The position numbers and the translations under genes are program-made. 64,000 nt of DNA from Jaltomata sinuosa (taxonomy: Eukaryota; Streptophyta; Magnoliopsida; Solanales; Solanaceae): the NCBI GenBank assembly GCA_003996215.1, contig QJPP01000830.1, forward strand, positions 186,001 to 250,000, read 5' to 3'. This document shows positions 20,998-34,150 of this stretch, one piece after another; the stretch's first letter is position 1; every line of letters starts with the position of its first letter. Below the pieces are notes generated by a model. The model worked only from the letters and a program-made list of their open reading frames with translations, was not told where the DNA came from and made no database searches.

Positions 20998-23119
20998 TGT
21001 AACACCCCAAAAATCTATTCAGTTGTCTAAAGAAGAATCTCTGAAAAATCCTAAGTTTCCAGAAATCACGAGTCCAAATCACGGTTCATGATTTGAACCA
21101 CGAGTCGTGGTTCTGAGTGGTGATCCCAGACTTGTAAAATTTAGTCTCTGGGTAGAGACTACGAGTGAGTTCTATGGACTGTGATTCTTTTTATTGACCG
21201 TAGAATGCACTCGTGGAATCAGACCTGAGGACTGACTTGGTCCCAAATACCACGAGTTGTTTCTACGGGTCATCATTTGATTCAAAGACCATAGGTACGA
21301 CCCGTGGAACCTATTCAGAGGATAGAAGTTTTCCTAGAAATTATGACTTGGGTCTACGACCCGTGATTCATTCTACGGGTCCGACCTGTTGACCCGTAGA
21401 CTGCCTTCTGCAACTTGTTCTTTTATCTAGGAACGACGGATGGGAACCATGAGTCGTGATTTGGTCTACGGTCCGTGGTCCCTGAAAGTCAACATTTCCC
21501 AATTTTTTCTTAATTAAGTCCCAGGGGTATTTAAGTCATTTCTCACCTTTTTAACTCCTAAGTGAGGTCTTTTTGACCATTTTTAGCATGATTTCTGAAC
21601 CTATTATCTTAAGTCCTTTCTCATTACCTCAATCATCTCCCAAAAAGGAAAAGAACTCTCTCAAGCTCAAGTCTCAAGCTCCAAGATCAAGGGTGAACCT
21701 CCAATTCTTTTCAATTTTATGTGGGTTAACCTCCAATAAGGCATGTGGATATTCAACAATGGGTTTCTCTCACCCTTGTGCCCAAAATCCTCAATTCTTA
21801 TTTTGAATTATGAACTTGTGAAAATAGGGTTTTGATTTAAATTGGAGAAATTTTGCGAAATCAGTTTCTATGTTTAAATTCATGGTTTCTTATTACTTAT
21901 TTATGACTTGATCATGATTCTTTTATTTGATTTAAAACTCCAAGCATTAAAGTTTATTTCTAGCATGATTCCATTGAATTGCATATTTTCAACTGAAATT
22001 GGGCATGATTATATATCATGACTTTATGAATTTATGAAATTGCATGCCTAATTCTTCAATTATGAATTTTTTAGAAAGAAAAATATGTTTTGAATTATGG
22101 CTATGCTTTACTTCAAGAACTTATGATATAAGAATTGCATGGTACCCGATGTGTCTTCATGCTTTTCAAAGAGGTTTTTGTATTCGAGTATACCTTCATG
22201 AACTTATGAGCTATATGCATGTTTTGGTAGTAGTATTTAGCACCGAGTAATGAGGGTTCGATTACCCAAGTCCAAAACTACGTTGCCAGCGTAGGTGATG
22301 ATTTCCCTATGGGCTTATGAGAGTGGATCCACATCTTGATTATGGTGTCCTGTGCTTAGCGGGTATTAGGACAACTTTGCCAACTAGGGTTATATAGTTG
22401 GGTATGGTGACTCGTTCCTTGGCAAGGTTTGAGTCAGCTTTGTTAACTAGGGTTATATAGTTATATTCCATTTAGCTCACATGGTCTATTGTTGGTTATA
22501 AGAAACTCTCGTATGAAAGTTTTGACTCATTTAAACTTATGATATCTACTTTGAGTTTTGACTCTTATTTCATGATTTACTATTCAATTTATGGCATCTA
22601 CCTTTGAAACTTCATTTATGCATGAACTAAGTTCTTATTCACGTTTGAAGCATGTTCACATTATATTCGTGCATCTCTCACATACTCGGTACATCCTATA
22701 GTACTGACACATATTTTGTGTTGTATCCTCTTGATGATGCAGATTCAGGTTCTCTCCCTCAGGCACGTGGCTAGTGATCGCAGGCCGCATCCAGTCACTG
22801 TTGGTGAGTCCTCATTGTTCGAGGACTAGTTATGACTCTAGTTTATTTTGATTATTTTCCTTCGTACTTTGAGTTAGCTCGGGTCTTGTCCTAGCAACTC
22901 CTTATACCATCTGTAGAGGCTTTCAAACATAGACAGTATTCTGGTCTTCTTCGGATTATGTTCTCTTGATTTTATCTTATGAATTGAGTTATCTAATTCG
23001 TATTATGCTTCTGCTATACGTAATTGATATATCTGACTATGCTATGACCAATGGTTATTCTAGGGCATTCATATCTCGGATCCCGTGTTACGTCTAGGGG
23101 ATAACCTCGGGGCGTGACA
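20998..23119 (+). repeat. 3' LTR of copy A+
   Basis: Complete LTR of 2122 bases, TGTAACACC to GCGTGACA. The first 500 bases hold a cluster of interrupted palindromes (the best has arms GAACCACGA and TCGTGGTTC at 21095-21113). An AT-rich promoter-like stretch lies around 21830-22100, but I cannot place a TATA box with confidence. Near-identical in layout to 51540-53665. Confidence 0.9.
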
Positions 23120-23563
23120 GTGGCAAAACCATTTGTTGAAAAACCATGGACTATCAAAACTATGTGCTTAAAACTATGGTTTATCTAAAACCATGAGCTA
23201 TATAATTATATGTGTAAAGAATATCTTCTACGACTTATGTATTAATGGGCTGTGTTAAAAATAATAAAAAATATATTTAATAACATTTAAAAAATATGAT
23301 TTGAACAAAGACAACTGTGATTTAAAAAAACAAAATAATATTTGTTTACATGCAAATGATTGCGATAAAAATTAATGATAATTAAAATTAATTAAAATAA
23401 TAAGAATTTGATAAAAATATTAATGTTTTCAAAAAATGAGAATAATTATCAATAAATTGTATTAACATAAAAAATAAAAATAAAAAAATTCTATGCTATT
23501 TAACGAATAAAAATTTTAAAAATATTGATTTGAAAAATATCAGGCCAAAATTGGGTGTCAACA
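23120..23563 (-). repeat. Ogre-like LTR, second part
   Basis: Continues the LTR interrupted at 15966, starting with the second GTGGC target copy. It ends ATTGGGTGTCAACA, so on the minus strand the LTR starts TGTTGACACCCAATTTT, the same start as the LTR ending at 60326. With the insertion removed, the LTR is about 2.3 kb. The rest is AT-rich and non-coding. Confidence 0.75.
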
Positions 23564-24647
23564 GAAACCTCAGAAAATCATCTTGATTAATTATTGGCAT
23601 TATCATACCAAGGACAATTATTCCCTTTTTTGAACGTGAGGTCCTGTCCTTAACATTATTATCACAATTGTGAACACCATATCATTAGCCTTTTATCTGG
23701 AAGTTATCGAACCCAACTTATAACACAAACCTTAAGTCATTCACTTTTCACTACAAATCATTCTTTATTCATCTAGTCATAGTTTCTCTTACGATATATA
23801 TGTTATGACACTACTTCATACTTCATATCAAAGCCACAAGTATGGACTCACCTCCAGGAAATTACACCATCAATAACACACGCAACAGGCACATCAATTC
23901 TGAGATTTTTTTTTAACCCTTAATTTTATTAGTCCGAGTTACTAGTTGCATTAGCACAAAGTCTCTGCACCTCTATTCTCATGATATTATTCAAACTAAG
24001 AGCACACAATGAAGATCACATATATCTACATCTATCTTTACACATACGATTCTTTTTACATTATTTAACATTATCTAACCAAAACTCTGCCCAAATGCCT
24101 AATTATATATTGTCTCCCATTAATCCTATATAGTGTATGCAATTCGTTGATCAAAGTTTACTACTCATTAAGCTATAACCTACCTTGATTTTGAGCTTCT
24201 TCCATAGACTGCATGCAACCTTGCTCCTTGCTCTTGATCTAGAAATTCTGATGGAGAAGCCACGAGGAGGATGATGGAACCACACCTTTTTTGGAGTTTT
24301 TCCTCTCCATTCTTGGTGTTCTAACTAAGAACTAACCATAGGGGCATTTTAAGGAGGAACCCCCTTTTTAGAATAAGAGATAAAGTCTGAAAGCTATTAA
24401 ATCTTGGGATTCTACCTCGTGGGCTTCGCGACAGTGGTCATAATCTCACTGCAGCGAGCTTGCTATGGCAGAGAGCAATCCGCTACATCGGACTCTAACT
24501 AGTCGGTCTCACTTCTTTGACTCTATCTTATTCAGCATTTTACTAAGCCCCGCAATTATAATCATGAACCAAATTCATACCAATAAAATTTTAAATTCTT
24601 ACATTTCTATATCAATAATTTCAATAACAATGGAATGGGTCATTACA
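23564..24647 (-). repeat. Partial LTR of a TGTAATGACCC-type gypsy element
   Basis: Its right end GGGTCATTACA at 24647 gives a minus-strand start TGTAATGACCC, the same terminus as the F2 LTRs at 28886 and 36296 and the F2-derived LTR at 49114, although the interior differs from F2. No gene is seen. The short repeats around 24420-24470 (GTGGGCTTCGCGACAGTGG, CTGCAGCGAGC) resemble the palindrome clusters of other LTRs. The left edge is the Ogre-like LTR end. Confidence 0.5.
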
Positions 24648-26650
24648 ACACTTCACTAATCTATCTACCATTTGCAGCCTCATACCTATTGGTATAGGTA
24701 GTCCTAGTCCAAACTATTTGTAGATTACGAGAGGCATGATGTTGATACTCGCACTATTGTCACATAGTGCCCATGCAAACTCTTGCACACTAATAGTACA
24801 TCGTATGGAGAATGCTCCTGGATCTGCTTTCTTTTCTATTGGAGTCGGAGAAATTATGGAACTCACCTGATGAGTAAGTTGCATATTCTCATCTTTAGAG
24901 GACCAATTCTTTGTGAGCAACTCCTTCAGATATTTATCAAAGCCCGGCATCTCATGAGATGCATCAAGGAACAGAATGTTCATTGACAACTGCTTTGACT
25001 TATCATAGAATTTTAAGCATTTGAGTCCTTGATCTTCTTCTTTAGCCTTTGTGGGAAAGGTGAAGAGAATTTTAATGACTGTACCAATTTCTTTATTGGT
25101 CCTTTCTTACTCTCTTTCATAGTCTCACCAACTTTTGCAATAACTTGTGTACCCTTTGATTTGCTATCACCCTCAATGACTGTGCACTTCTCAGATGGGG
25201 TATCAACCTCTATTTCCTCCACTACCACATCATCGTTCATTGTGGTTCACCCACTTAGAGTACTAATAGCCAATGTGATGTTTGGCCACCACCGCCCTTT
25301 GTGTTAGCAACAGTGTCTCTAGAAAGTTATCCCCTTAGTTTCAGAGTCTATTCTCATGAGAGATACCCTAGTTGTTGCTCTAGCTTCTGGATTAAGTTGC
25401 ATGGGATCCTACCACTTCTACCAAGCTCTTAGTCAAAGTGTCAGCCTTCTCCTGATTTGCTAGAATTCTTTCTAGCATGCTCTCCATCTTAGACGACCCC
25501 TGATCCTACTGGTTTCCTTTGGAGGGATGTAAGATTTTCACTTTTGTTGCAAAAAATGTTGGTGTTACTCTAATTTTCCTGGTCACTCCAGCTATAATTT
25601 TGGAAACACCCTACTGTTGCGTCCTTCATTGAGTCTAATTATTATAAACTTGCCCCTGATAATTCTACCTTTATCTCTGCTGACCTACCTAAGTATTATT
25701 TATGTAGTTTGCATCTTCAAACTATACAGGTTATGCCTTAATTTACTCAACTTCCTCAGGATTGTAAACCAGTGCCTGATGCGGAGGATGCTCTCAATTG
25801 CATTCACCTTTTTGGTTTTATTCTCTGCCAACTTTTTGTTGATTAGACTTATGATGGTTACAAGTTGGTAAATGGTTTCATCTCAATCATAATTATCCTT
25901 GGTCAGATTGGCCAAGGATGGAGGCATATACCCTGTATTAGATATGCTTGAATGCCAAGCCTGATTATGAGAAGTCATCCTATTCAGTATATGAGTGAAT
26001 TGGTGAAGGTCTTATCCATGAAACTACCTTAAGCAGCACTGTTTGCAATAGATTGATAGATCATGTCCAACCCCGTGTAAAACTTTTCTATCAAGATGTT
26101 TTCTGGAAAACCATGACCTAGAGACCTCTATAGATACTGCTTGAACTATTCCCATGCCTCATACAACTGCTCTCCTGGGAGTTTCTTGAAGAAAAATATC
26201 TTGTCTCTGAGCTCTGCTTTCTTGCTTGACCGAAACAATTTTTTTCATAAAAGTGTTCACCAACTCATTCCAAGTGTGGATTGAGTTGGAAAGAAGGTTA
26301 TTGAGCTAAGTACGAGCTTCTCTAGTCAGTGAATATTTGAAAAGCCTCAACCTAAATTCCTCATCCAAAATGTGATTTTTCTTGTAGGTCTGACACACAT
26401 TAATAAAGTTCTTCAAATGTTCATGTGGATTATCATCAGTCAAATCCTGAAAGAGCCCTTCAGCTTTCAGTATTGAATAAGCATATTGTTCAATCTTAAA
26501 AGTGGCAGCATCTACTCTCGGAGCAATAATGGAACTAGTATAGTGAAGTTCTGTCACCTCTACTGTGAAAATTTTCTCGTCATACATTGGATTATCCACA
26601 TTCATATTAGCCTGATTGTTGGGTTGGTTCCTTCTGTTGTTGTTAGACAT
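24648..26650 (-). pseudogene. Athila/Tat-type Gag and protease, decayed
   Basis: On the minus strand Gag starts at ATG 26650 with an Asn-rich head (MSNNNRRNQPNNQ). The core is FQDLTDDNPHEHLKNFINVC, then RLRLFKYSLTREA, with frames broken from 26306 onward. Pieces such as HILNRMTSHNQAWHS near 25960-26000 mark the Gag middle. The protease lies at 24660-24830, with active-site region FAWALCDNSASINIMPL, where the plant Tat/Athila form is usually DLGAS; the Asp is kept. It ends GLPIPIGMRLQMVDR at about 24700 and is cut at 24648. No RT follows. Confidence 0.75.
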
Positions 26651-26746
26651 AATTGCCTACACAAATTTAAGAAAAACAAGTGTGATAGGATAGTTAAAGG
26701 AGACAAAGTAAAGTAAAAATTCCCTAAGTAACTTTCAAAATCATAT

Positions 26747-26764
26747 TCCCCGGCAATGTTGCCA
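26747..26764 (-). promoter_or_regulatory. Primer binding site, tRNA-Asp-like
   Basis: The minus strand reads TGGCAACATTGCCGGGGA. The usual site in Athila/Tat elements, as I recall it, is TGGCGCCGTTGCCGGGGA for tRNA-Asp. The three differences lie in the GCC/CGT part, and two of them fit CpG decay. Five bases separate it from the LTR edge at 26770. Confidence 0.65.
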
Positions 26765-26769
26765 AAATT

Positions 26770-27298
26770 TGATACATTCAAATAATACCTATTAATAAGT
26801 GCAAATGATTGTTGCCAAATATAGTTACCCAATGATAGGTTGGGGTTTATTCCCATGGGGAATATGGTAAGAAATTAAATACTTAAGGTTTTTATAGTAC
26901 TTTACTCTATGTCAGATCCTATTCCTTAATGAGTTTTAAGAAGTTTATCTATAACTATTATTTGCGATATGAAAATGCTTAATATAACAAGATTTAGTAT
27001 GAACCAGGATTGTTTCACCCTATAACGAGTTGATTCTAATGGTTATCAATATAAATATAGTCTACTATAGATTATTTAAAGGTGGGCGATGATCTTACAT
27101 CTATCACTCAATATCTTCCGATGAATAAATGACCTTTTCCTCCATTATTTTTCCAAACAAATTAAAGTGTGACTAGATTTTGATCATATTCCTCTAAGTA
27201 AACCACTTGTATTCCTATGTCATTTTTTTATTAAACAAGGATTAACACCTTGAGTTTTTATAGAATAACTCTTTTTAACCCTAACTAGCCTTTCCAGG
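26770..27298 (-). repeat. Partial LTR of the Athila/Tat-type element
   Basis: On the minus strand this LTR ends GTATCA at 26770. The block at 26800-26870 (GATTGTTGCCAAATATAG, then TATTCCCATGGGGAATATGG) parallels that at 8060-8120. It is cut at 27298 by another LTR. Non-coding. Confidence 0.6.
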
Positions 27299-28377
27299 TG
27301 TGAGACCCCATAATTTTTTTGTATAATATACGTAGTGTGGTATGAGTGTATGAGGTGTATATAACTTAGTGTAGCACATCAGGAGAATAAGGTTGCAAAT
27401 CAGTGGTAATATCAAAGAATTAAACTAAAATTTTAGGTCAAGGAAGCCCTTAAATGAATGTTTGAGTTAAAGAAATGCCTTGTGTAACACCTTGCCCGTT
27501 CAAAAGGTATAAATTAACGCATAGCTTTGGGGTAAGAATAAGAGTATATAATATGCTAAGAAAGATGTGTTATGGGTATTATAATCGCTCAATGGTTGTA
27601 TATTATGTTTGATGTCAAGCAAGTTACGAAATAAAATTGGGCCAAAGTTATCGTAAGTTTCTTTAAAAAATTTACTAAACTTTGGGTCACATGTCTTGGA
27701 GCTTTTCTCCAAATATATAAAGAGTTAGAGGGGCCCCAACCTATCACATCAAAGGTCTATGAGTCTAATTTCCAACACACAATACCTCACATCAAATCTA
27801 TATCAGAGTAATGACTTATGCCTATTTTACTGCGGACTATCTGAGCTGAAAATTGGGTTGCGAACCGGGTCGGGTCAAGATCGATTTAAAGCCTCAAATT
27901 CACGTTTTAACACTCCAAAAAAAGTTCTGAAACATACAGAAAACACAAGGGAGGGTTCCAAGAGAGTTATTGAGTGATCAAGGTTCATTTTTAGTAATTT
28001 TTATCGCTAAAGTTTGCCCCCGTGCCTAGAAAAGCGATCTATACACGTGGCAACCATTTTCCCCATCGATTAGCCACATTTGGAGCTAGTTTTAGAAGAT
28101 AGAACTTGGTAGTTCTTGGTGGTTCTTAAAGCTTTACATTTGGTTTGCTTAGGTAACCATCTCGGGGCTCTTTTATGATCGTTTTTACATAGTTCTATGG
28201 ACGCTTCATCAAGTTATGATCCTTTTGGGAAATCTGCCGATTTACGCTTAATTATGGACTATTTATAGGTGCGTATAAGCTGTGTATGTATAGCATTTGT
28301 GAAACTTAAGACTTAAGGAACAACTTTCATGAAGGAACTATGGGTATTCATATGTTCGTTTGAAAGGTAGGTTAAGG
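27299..28377 (+). repeat. Partial LTR, plus strand, TGTGAGACC / TGTAACACC type
   Basis: TGTGAGACCCCATAATTTTT at 27299 looks like an LTR start, and a second, TGTAACACCTTGCCCG, at 27483. Which one is the true edge is unclear; the first 184 bases may be a separate fragment. The rest is LTR-like, with no supported gene, and stops at the F2 edge near 28378. Confidence 0.5.
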
Positions 28378-28886
28378 CTAAGGGACCCAAACCAACCAAC
28401 TACCTAACACAAACTCGGCATTCGGATGGAACTACGGGACCCGAACCAACCAACTACCTAACACAAACTCGGCATTCCGGAGCTAACAGCACTGACGGAA
28501 TTTCCATCTGAGGCCGTCTTCTCTGAATGTTGACCAAAGTCAACCAAACAAGCCCAACTGGCCTGAAAACACAGAATGAGAGAGAATTCCAAGCTAAAAA
28601 GCTCCCAGATCCTGACCAAAAGTTCCTCTAGACCAAATTCCATGCACCGGAGCTAACGGAACTGTCGAAATTTAATTCTGAGCACGTTCACCAAGAATGT
28701 TGACTGAAGTCAACGATTTTAAAGGATTAAAGCTCTAAAACCAGGAATGGACAAAAAGACCAATCAGGTGGCCCAGGAACCGAACTACTAGTCCCAGCAA
28801 GCCATAAATGACTTGGGGCCATTACAAGCAAGCTCTAATAGTACAAGAAAGGTGAAAATGTGTAAATGATCGAAAGGGTCATTACA
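28378..28886 (-). repeat. 3' LTR of F2, truncated
   Basis: It matches the end of the 5' LTR (35850-36296) and ends GGGTCATTACA. Within it a 49-base unit beginning ACCAACCAACTACCTAACAC occurs twice in tandem (28392 and 28441), and once at 35858 in the other LTR. Confidence 0.8.
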
Positions 28887-31319
28887 TCATCTACTACTAA
28901 AAAGACTTTCATCCCCGAAAGTGAGGAATGAAGGAAATACTAGAGATTAACAGAACAACGGATACGAAGCCCACACTACTCTCTCAGACAACCTGGGTAG
29001 CCTCCTTGACCGGACGACACCCAACAAAAAAGAACCAAAGAAGGCAACCAAGCCTAAACTTCTTAATAGCCAAGCTAGATTCCAAACGTAACTCCAAAAT
29101 ACCAAGGGTCTGCTAACCCCATCTGAGCCTCTAGAATCTCAACCGGAAAGCACCGACCCAACTCCGAAACTCGAGAAGCAAGGCGATCAACACACATAAC
29201 TCAAATCTTCTAAAGCACAACCAAGTTTACCAGAAAAACCAACAACAAAACTCTAACTCATGAACCCGCTGAACAACCCATCTGAACCCAATTGAAGTCC
29301 ACACACCAAAGCTAGGTAAAGCATTAATAAACACCTTGTATTGACGGAGAACTTCCAAATTGCAGAACGAAGCCAACCTCGCTGAACCGTGCCGAGTCTA
29401 AGTCAATTGGAACCGAATGAACCAGGGCAATCTGCCCAACAGACCTAAACAAAATCAAGCCTCTGCAAGGAGTATGGTACGCCTACCACAAAGTCTGAAA
29501 TCACCAGCTAAGCTCCAAACTCTAAGAATATTGTTGCTACTTCGAGTAGCCAAACACCATTCGGAATTAAAATCACCTTACCATGCTCACCTCAGGAAGA
29601 AGTCTACCATGCTATGAATATCAAGTCCAAACATCCCACAGGCAAAGGAAAGGGTGTTTGAAGCCCAAGGTCGCTATTTAGCCATAGAAATTTGCATATA
29701 CTTTCAACTCCTCCCTTTGGAACCAAATCAACCGCTACATTGTAACAACACACAAATCAACCACCTGGAAGCATACCACATTCTGAACTCTTAATCCATG
29801 TTGGTCGAGTTTAACCAATACTAGAACCCATTGCAAAGACAACCCTTGAAGAATAAACTTAACAAGCTTCCAAACTCCCAGCGAATGAAGGCGACCATAA
29901 ATCTCAGAGTATCGTTAGAGCCCAGAAATAGGCTAGCTAATCTCAACCCACAGAACCTGACCACGAAAAGTACATCACTGCTGATTCTGGAACTTACGCC
30001 ACTGCATCTGTCCAACCAAGTTGGAAGAAATTTGTACCATGAAGAGCACCGTTGAAATCAGGATTATCCAGCCTAAAATAGAGGTTAGCCGAGGACTAGG
30101 TGTCCAAGGTCAATAGTTGCATCCGAAACTGAAGTAAAAAAGCTAAGTTGCCCACACCCACTGCCTCCCGGCACTAGGATGCTGCAACCAAATAGAAACT
30201 GCCACAAACCATCTGATGTAACCTGCCAAGTCATGATTCTTAAACCAAACCCCGGTTTACCAACCACTGCCTCTATCAAACCCAAATGCTGCCAATAAAT
30301 CCTTAGGAAGCAAAGCAAACTAGGATTGAATATGCAAGTTGCCAAAACCGCAGCTGCTACTGAAGTCTCAAACCAATCAAAGGAAACATCACTGCAATCT
30401 ATAACCGACTCAATCTAATCACCAACACACGATCCCAAAACAAATCTTTGTCGTCACCTCAGTCAACTACTGAACCACATAAGCACGAACAAGGAGTCAT
30501 CTCTCTCCTTTTTAACTAAACAAAACCTTTCCGTAGCATATACTGAACCTTTCAAACTCCTTCTCAAATAAAATCTGGAGCCATTACCTTAATTCTCACA
30601 TCTATATTGCCAAACTCAATAAAGCAGGAGAAGAATGGGCGGGATGCCCACCTCACCCAAAATGCTACTCCGCCAAAATCAAAAGCTCATCTAGAGAATT
30701 GTGATCGAAATTCATTCCGACTGGAACCAGGGAAAAATGATAAGACAACCCAACCGGACAAGAAAATGAATGAGACTATGGGAACATCCCACACATCTGC
30801 CAACCTCTTAAACCAACCAACAAAGAGGGTCAATTCTAATCACCCAAAAATCACAACCAATCTATGCACATTAGCATAAACAACACTACCTGAATTAAGA
30901 CAGGGCCTTGAACTCTGGCACTACCACCGGTTTCACATTGAAATGACACACGAATCTCTAGCCACGCTAGATAATGGCCTAGGCAATGACCATCTAGGAC
31001 CTCTAGAAAGGAAGACCAAAGCAAGACTAGAGCCACAACAAATAGAAAGCGAGTTCTACAAAACCTACCCACAAGCTACAACCTCGGAAAAACACCTCTC
31101 AAGGAAAACTCACCCCATCCACTACTAAAGAATAAACTGCCAATAAAATAACGCATAGATACCACAACTCAAGTAGTCAAACAACTAAACAAGTAGCAGG
31201 TAGGCATATAAGCAAATTAATGGTAGAAGGGATAGAATTGCAATGCAAGAAGGACTATCATAAGTCAAAGGTAATAGGAGCCTAACCTAGAGCAATGATA
31301 TCAGGAACCTCTACCTTCG
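28887..31319 (-). other. Untranslated internal region of F2
   Basis: About 2.4 kb lies where pol would be expected. No RT, RNase H, integrase or protease motif is seen on either strand. Open frames are short and lack family signatures. It aligns by eye with 10061-11800 and 45341-47060, so it is a conserved, mobile, non-coding part of this family. The run near 28900 (CTTTCATCCCCGAAAGTG) is the closest thing to a polypurine region. Confidence 0.65.
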
Positions 31320-32265
31320 GCCCACCAAAAGGGTTATCAGACTGACGGAGTCTAACACTGGTCAGAGTAGTCAAAGCTGAAGGCTGAGTACCTCGCTGGG
31401 GACAATCTCTAAAATAGTGACCAACCACTCCACAGTCATAACACCTCGACTGACTAGGATATGTGAACTTGGGGCAATCCCTGGCAAAGTGCCCACGCTC
31501 ACTGCACTGAAAGCATACTCTACTGAATGAAGTCGGACATGAAGATCTCTCTGAACCTGATCGGCCACCATGGCCTATATACCCTGAAGGCGAACCCCAA
31601 AGAACCTGATCCGTTCCCTGCCTACTCCGCTCAACATGCCCTATACTACCACCCTCTAAAACTTATGGAGCAATTGAAACTAGCCTGGTAGATAAGAAGC
31701 AATGGAACCTATCTCTAGTAGAGAATCCCCTACCTCGAGTTTGAGAAGCTCGAGAAATGTCATGGCGATGACGTTTTTTACTTATGCCTCCATATGCCTC
31801 ACAACCTAAACCTTTAACAGTCGATGCATGGTCAACTAACTGAAGGAAAGTCATCCCAACTGTAACATAATGCTTGGTCACCAAGAGGAGCACTGAAATT
31901 AAACCTCCGACAAAACTCTGAACCCTATCAAACTCTGAAGGTACATCCCTAGAAATACGCCTAACCATCTCATGAAATCTTGCCTTATAGTCCAACACCG
32001 ACATACAACCCTGCTGGAGAACTGGTAGCTCAACCCTAGCTGAAGCACTGCTCAAAAAAATGAATACTAAAACACCCACCCGAGGTTTCAGAGTCCTAGC
32101 CACGGTGTCCTGAAGAACTGGAGTCGCTATAAATCTAATCGGAGGCTGGGCTTGTCCCACACCCCCTATCTAATGCGATAAACTCTCACTCTATAGTCCT
32201 GGCACTAGCGGAAGCACTGAAGCAACAGGCATAGAAGCCTCGACATCACCCGTTGTCGAACTCAT
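31320..32265 (-). pseudogene. F2 Gag with two CCHC zinc knuckles
   Basis: Gag starts at ATG 32265 (MSSTTGDVEAS). The frame is the same as the long open part from 32160 to 31663 but is broken by stops near 32193 and 32172. The middle reads LQQGCMSVLDYKARFHEMVRR and SEFDRVQSFVGGL, the capsid C-terminal pattern of Ty3/gypsy Gags. Two intact CX2CX4HX4C knuckles follow: CFQCSERGHFARDC (31515-31474) and CYDCGVVGHYFRDC (31443-31402). The knuckles would bind the element RNA. The reading frame runs to about 31320 without a protease. It is not the same Gag as at 53875. Confidence 0.85.
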
Positions 32266-32465
32266 CTTAGGCATATGGGAAGGAATGAAACAACCGAAGT
32301 TTAGAAGTCAATCATTCTAGAAACGCATGATAAGGAGCCAAGAAGATGAAACTTTTCCTAAAAATGCCTTGTAGCCTCCCGCAGATAGGATACAAACATC
32401 ATCATACGAATCCACGAGCCTCTACATAGCACCTGCTTCTGTACCACGACACAGGTGAACCTAGA

Positions 32466-32477
32466 GCTCTGATACCA
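32466..32477 (-). promoter_or_regulatory. Primer binding site of F2, tRNA-iMet type
   Basis: A perfect TGGTATCAGAGC on the minus strand, three bases from the LTR edge at 32481. Confidence 0.85.
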
Positions 32478-34150
32478 AGCTGTCACGATCTAATTTCTCA
32501 GGTTATGATGGCATCTACAACCTCTCATGATGGCACCTACAACCCCAGTAAGCGAACCAATCCCCAAAGCCTAGAACGGTAGTAATGGGCTACTATCTAA
32601 CCAATTACGCACAACAAGCAGAAATAAATGGAAGCTGAATATAAAGATAAGACACGCGGAAGCAACAACCCAAAGTATATATACAAATGATACTACACCA
32701 ACCCCAAGACTTGGTATTGACAGCACAGAAGCTTCTAATAGAATACAAGTGCTAGAAGTAACAAAATACAATATAAATCTATCTCCAAAAGTACAAGGAG
32801 CAACAGTACAACAGATGAGATGAAGACAAGCCCCGACTGTCAGGTGCTCACCCTAGTCTCGAACCTCCCAAAAGCTGCATGAGTCTCCAATGCAATCAAT
32901 GGCAAAGGCTTAACTAATATCTGCACCAGAAAGATGCAAAAGTGTAGTATGAGCACCAAGACAAAGGGTACTCAGTAGGCATCATCGGCCGACTGAGCGC
33001 ATATAAGATATTAAAACAGTAAGTAGCAGATAGTAAGGAAGTAGTCACCGAAGCAATAGAGAAAGCACAAGGAACTAGCACGAAGAATAGATAACCAAAA
33101 ATTATAAGCATACAATGCTAGCACAAAAAACAAATATACACAGAACACAGGTGTAAGAAAGAGAGACGCACCTGGGGTCCTTGCAACAATAATATAAGTA
33201 AATAAAGAGAGAGAGTAGAGAAAATGGATGTATACCGATAACCACAAGTAGAAAGGAAAGAAAGGAAGTAGGCCAATATAATCAACTAGAAGCAATACAA
33301 TAACATAATCATACTAAAAGCCACAAACTCTCAAGATAAACATAAACCGGGATCAATCTCACAATTAATAACCTAGAATAGAATAACTAAGCCACAAGAA
33401 CCTAGAGTCTCTACTCAAATCAAGATATAGAAAATGGAAGCGAAACCCATAAGCCGCTAAGAAGGCCACACAATAACGCCTCAAAGATATAGGTCTCTCT
33501 AGCCCCTCAATACTCAAGCCCAAACTCAGAGCCTCAACAAGCTAATACTTACCAATCCACCCAGAACAAAGGACCATGACAAGCTCTATAAAATGATAGA
33601 AGTAATAATCTACCTAGAATCCCAATGGCAGCCAATACAATCAAGGAACGCAATCAAGTGAAAACAAACCCTTCAGCTGCTCATACAACTGGAGCGTACA
33701 CTGAACACACAGCAAACAAGGGTGGAATCCGAGTGAAATATGCATGATGATGATGAATCTAATGTAATAGTACCCAGTATGCACCTCCTTCGGTACCTAT
33801 AAGGCCCAATAGAGGCAGGATCCATGGAAGGCCCTTTCCTGTGTACCTTTCCTATGACGTACACCCCCCTCCTGGCATGCTACATCAGCCCATAGCATAT
33901 GGCCCAGGTATGACAGGGGTCCATAGAGGTCTACCCCTCAACCACATACAAAACTGCAAACCTCAAGTGTAACTCAATAATTGTAACCTCATAGTATATG
34001 CTCGGCTTCGACCCGGGTCAAAATCAGTAGTAGTAATCTCAAAAACCCTTCACAGGGTGACCGAAGTGTATTCGGATCTAAATCAATAATTAAGTCTCAA
34101 TAACCTTTATCAAGGGTGCCCGGAGCGTATCCGAGTTTAAATCAGTCAAA

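Larger units (their letters stand above)
15967..23119 (+). mobile_element. Chromovirus, plus strand (copy A+)
   Basis: A Ty3/gypsy element with gag, protease, RT, RNase H, integrase and chromodomain in that order, followed by a polypurine tract and a 2.1-kb 3' LTR. Both edges are fixed by the GTGGC target duplication. The 5' LTR is reduced to its first 336 bases, joined straight to gag, so the primer site is lost. The coding region has at least three frameshifts and more than ten stop codons. The chromodomain and overall order suggest the Tekay/Del group. It cannot be autonomous. Confidence 0.9.
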
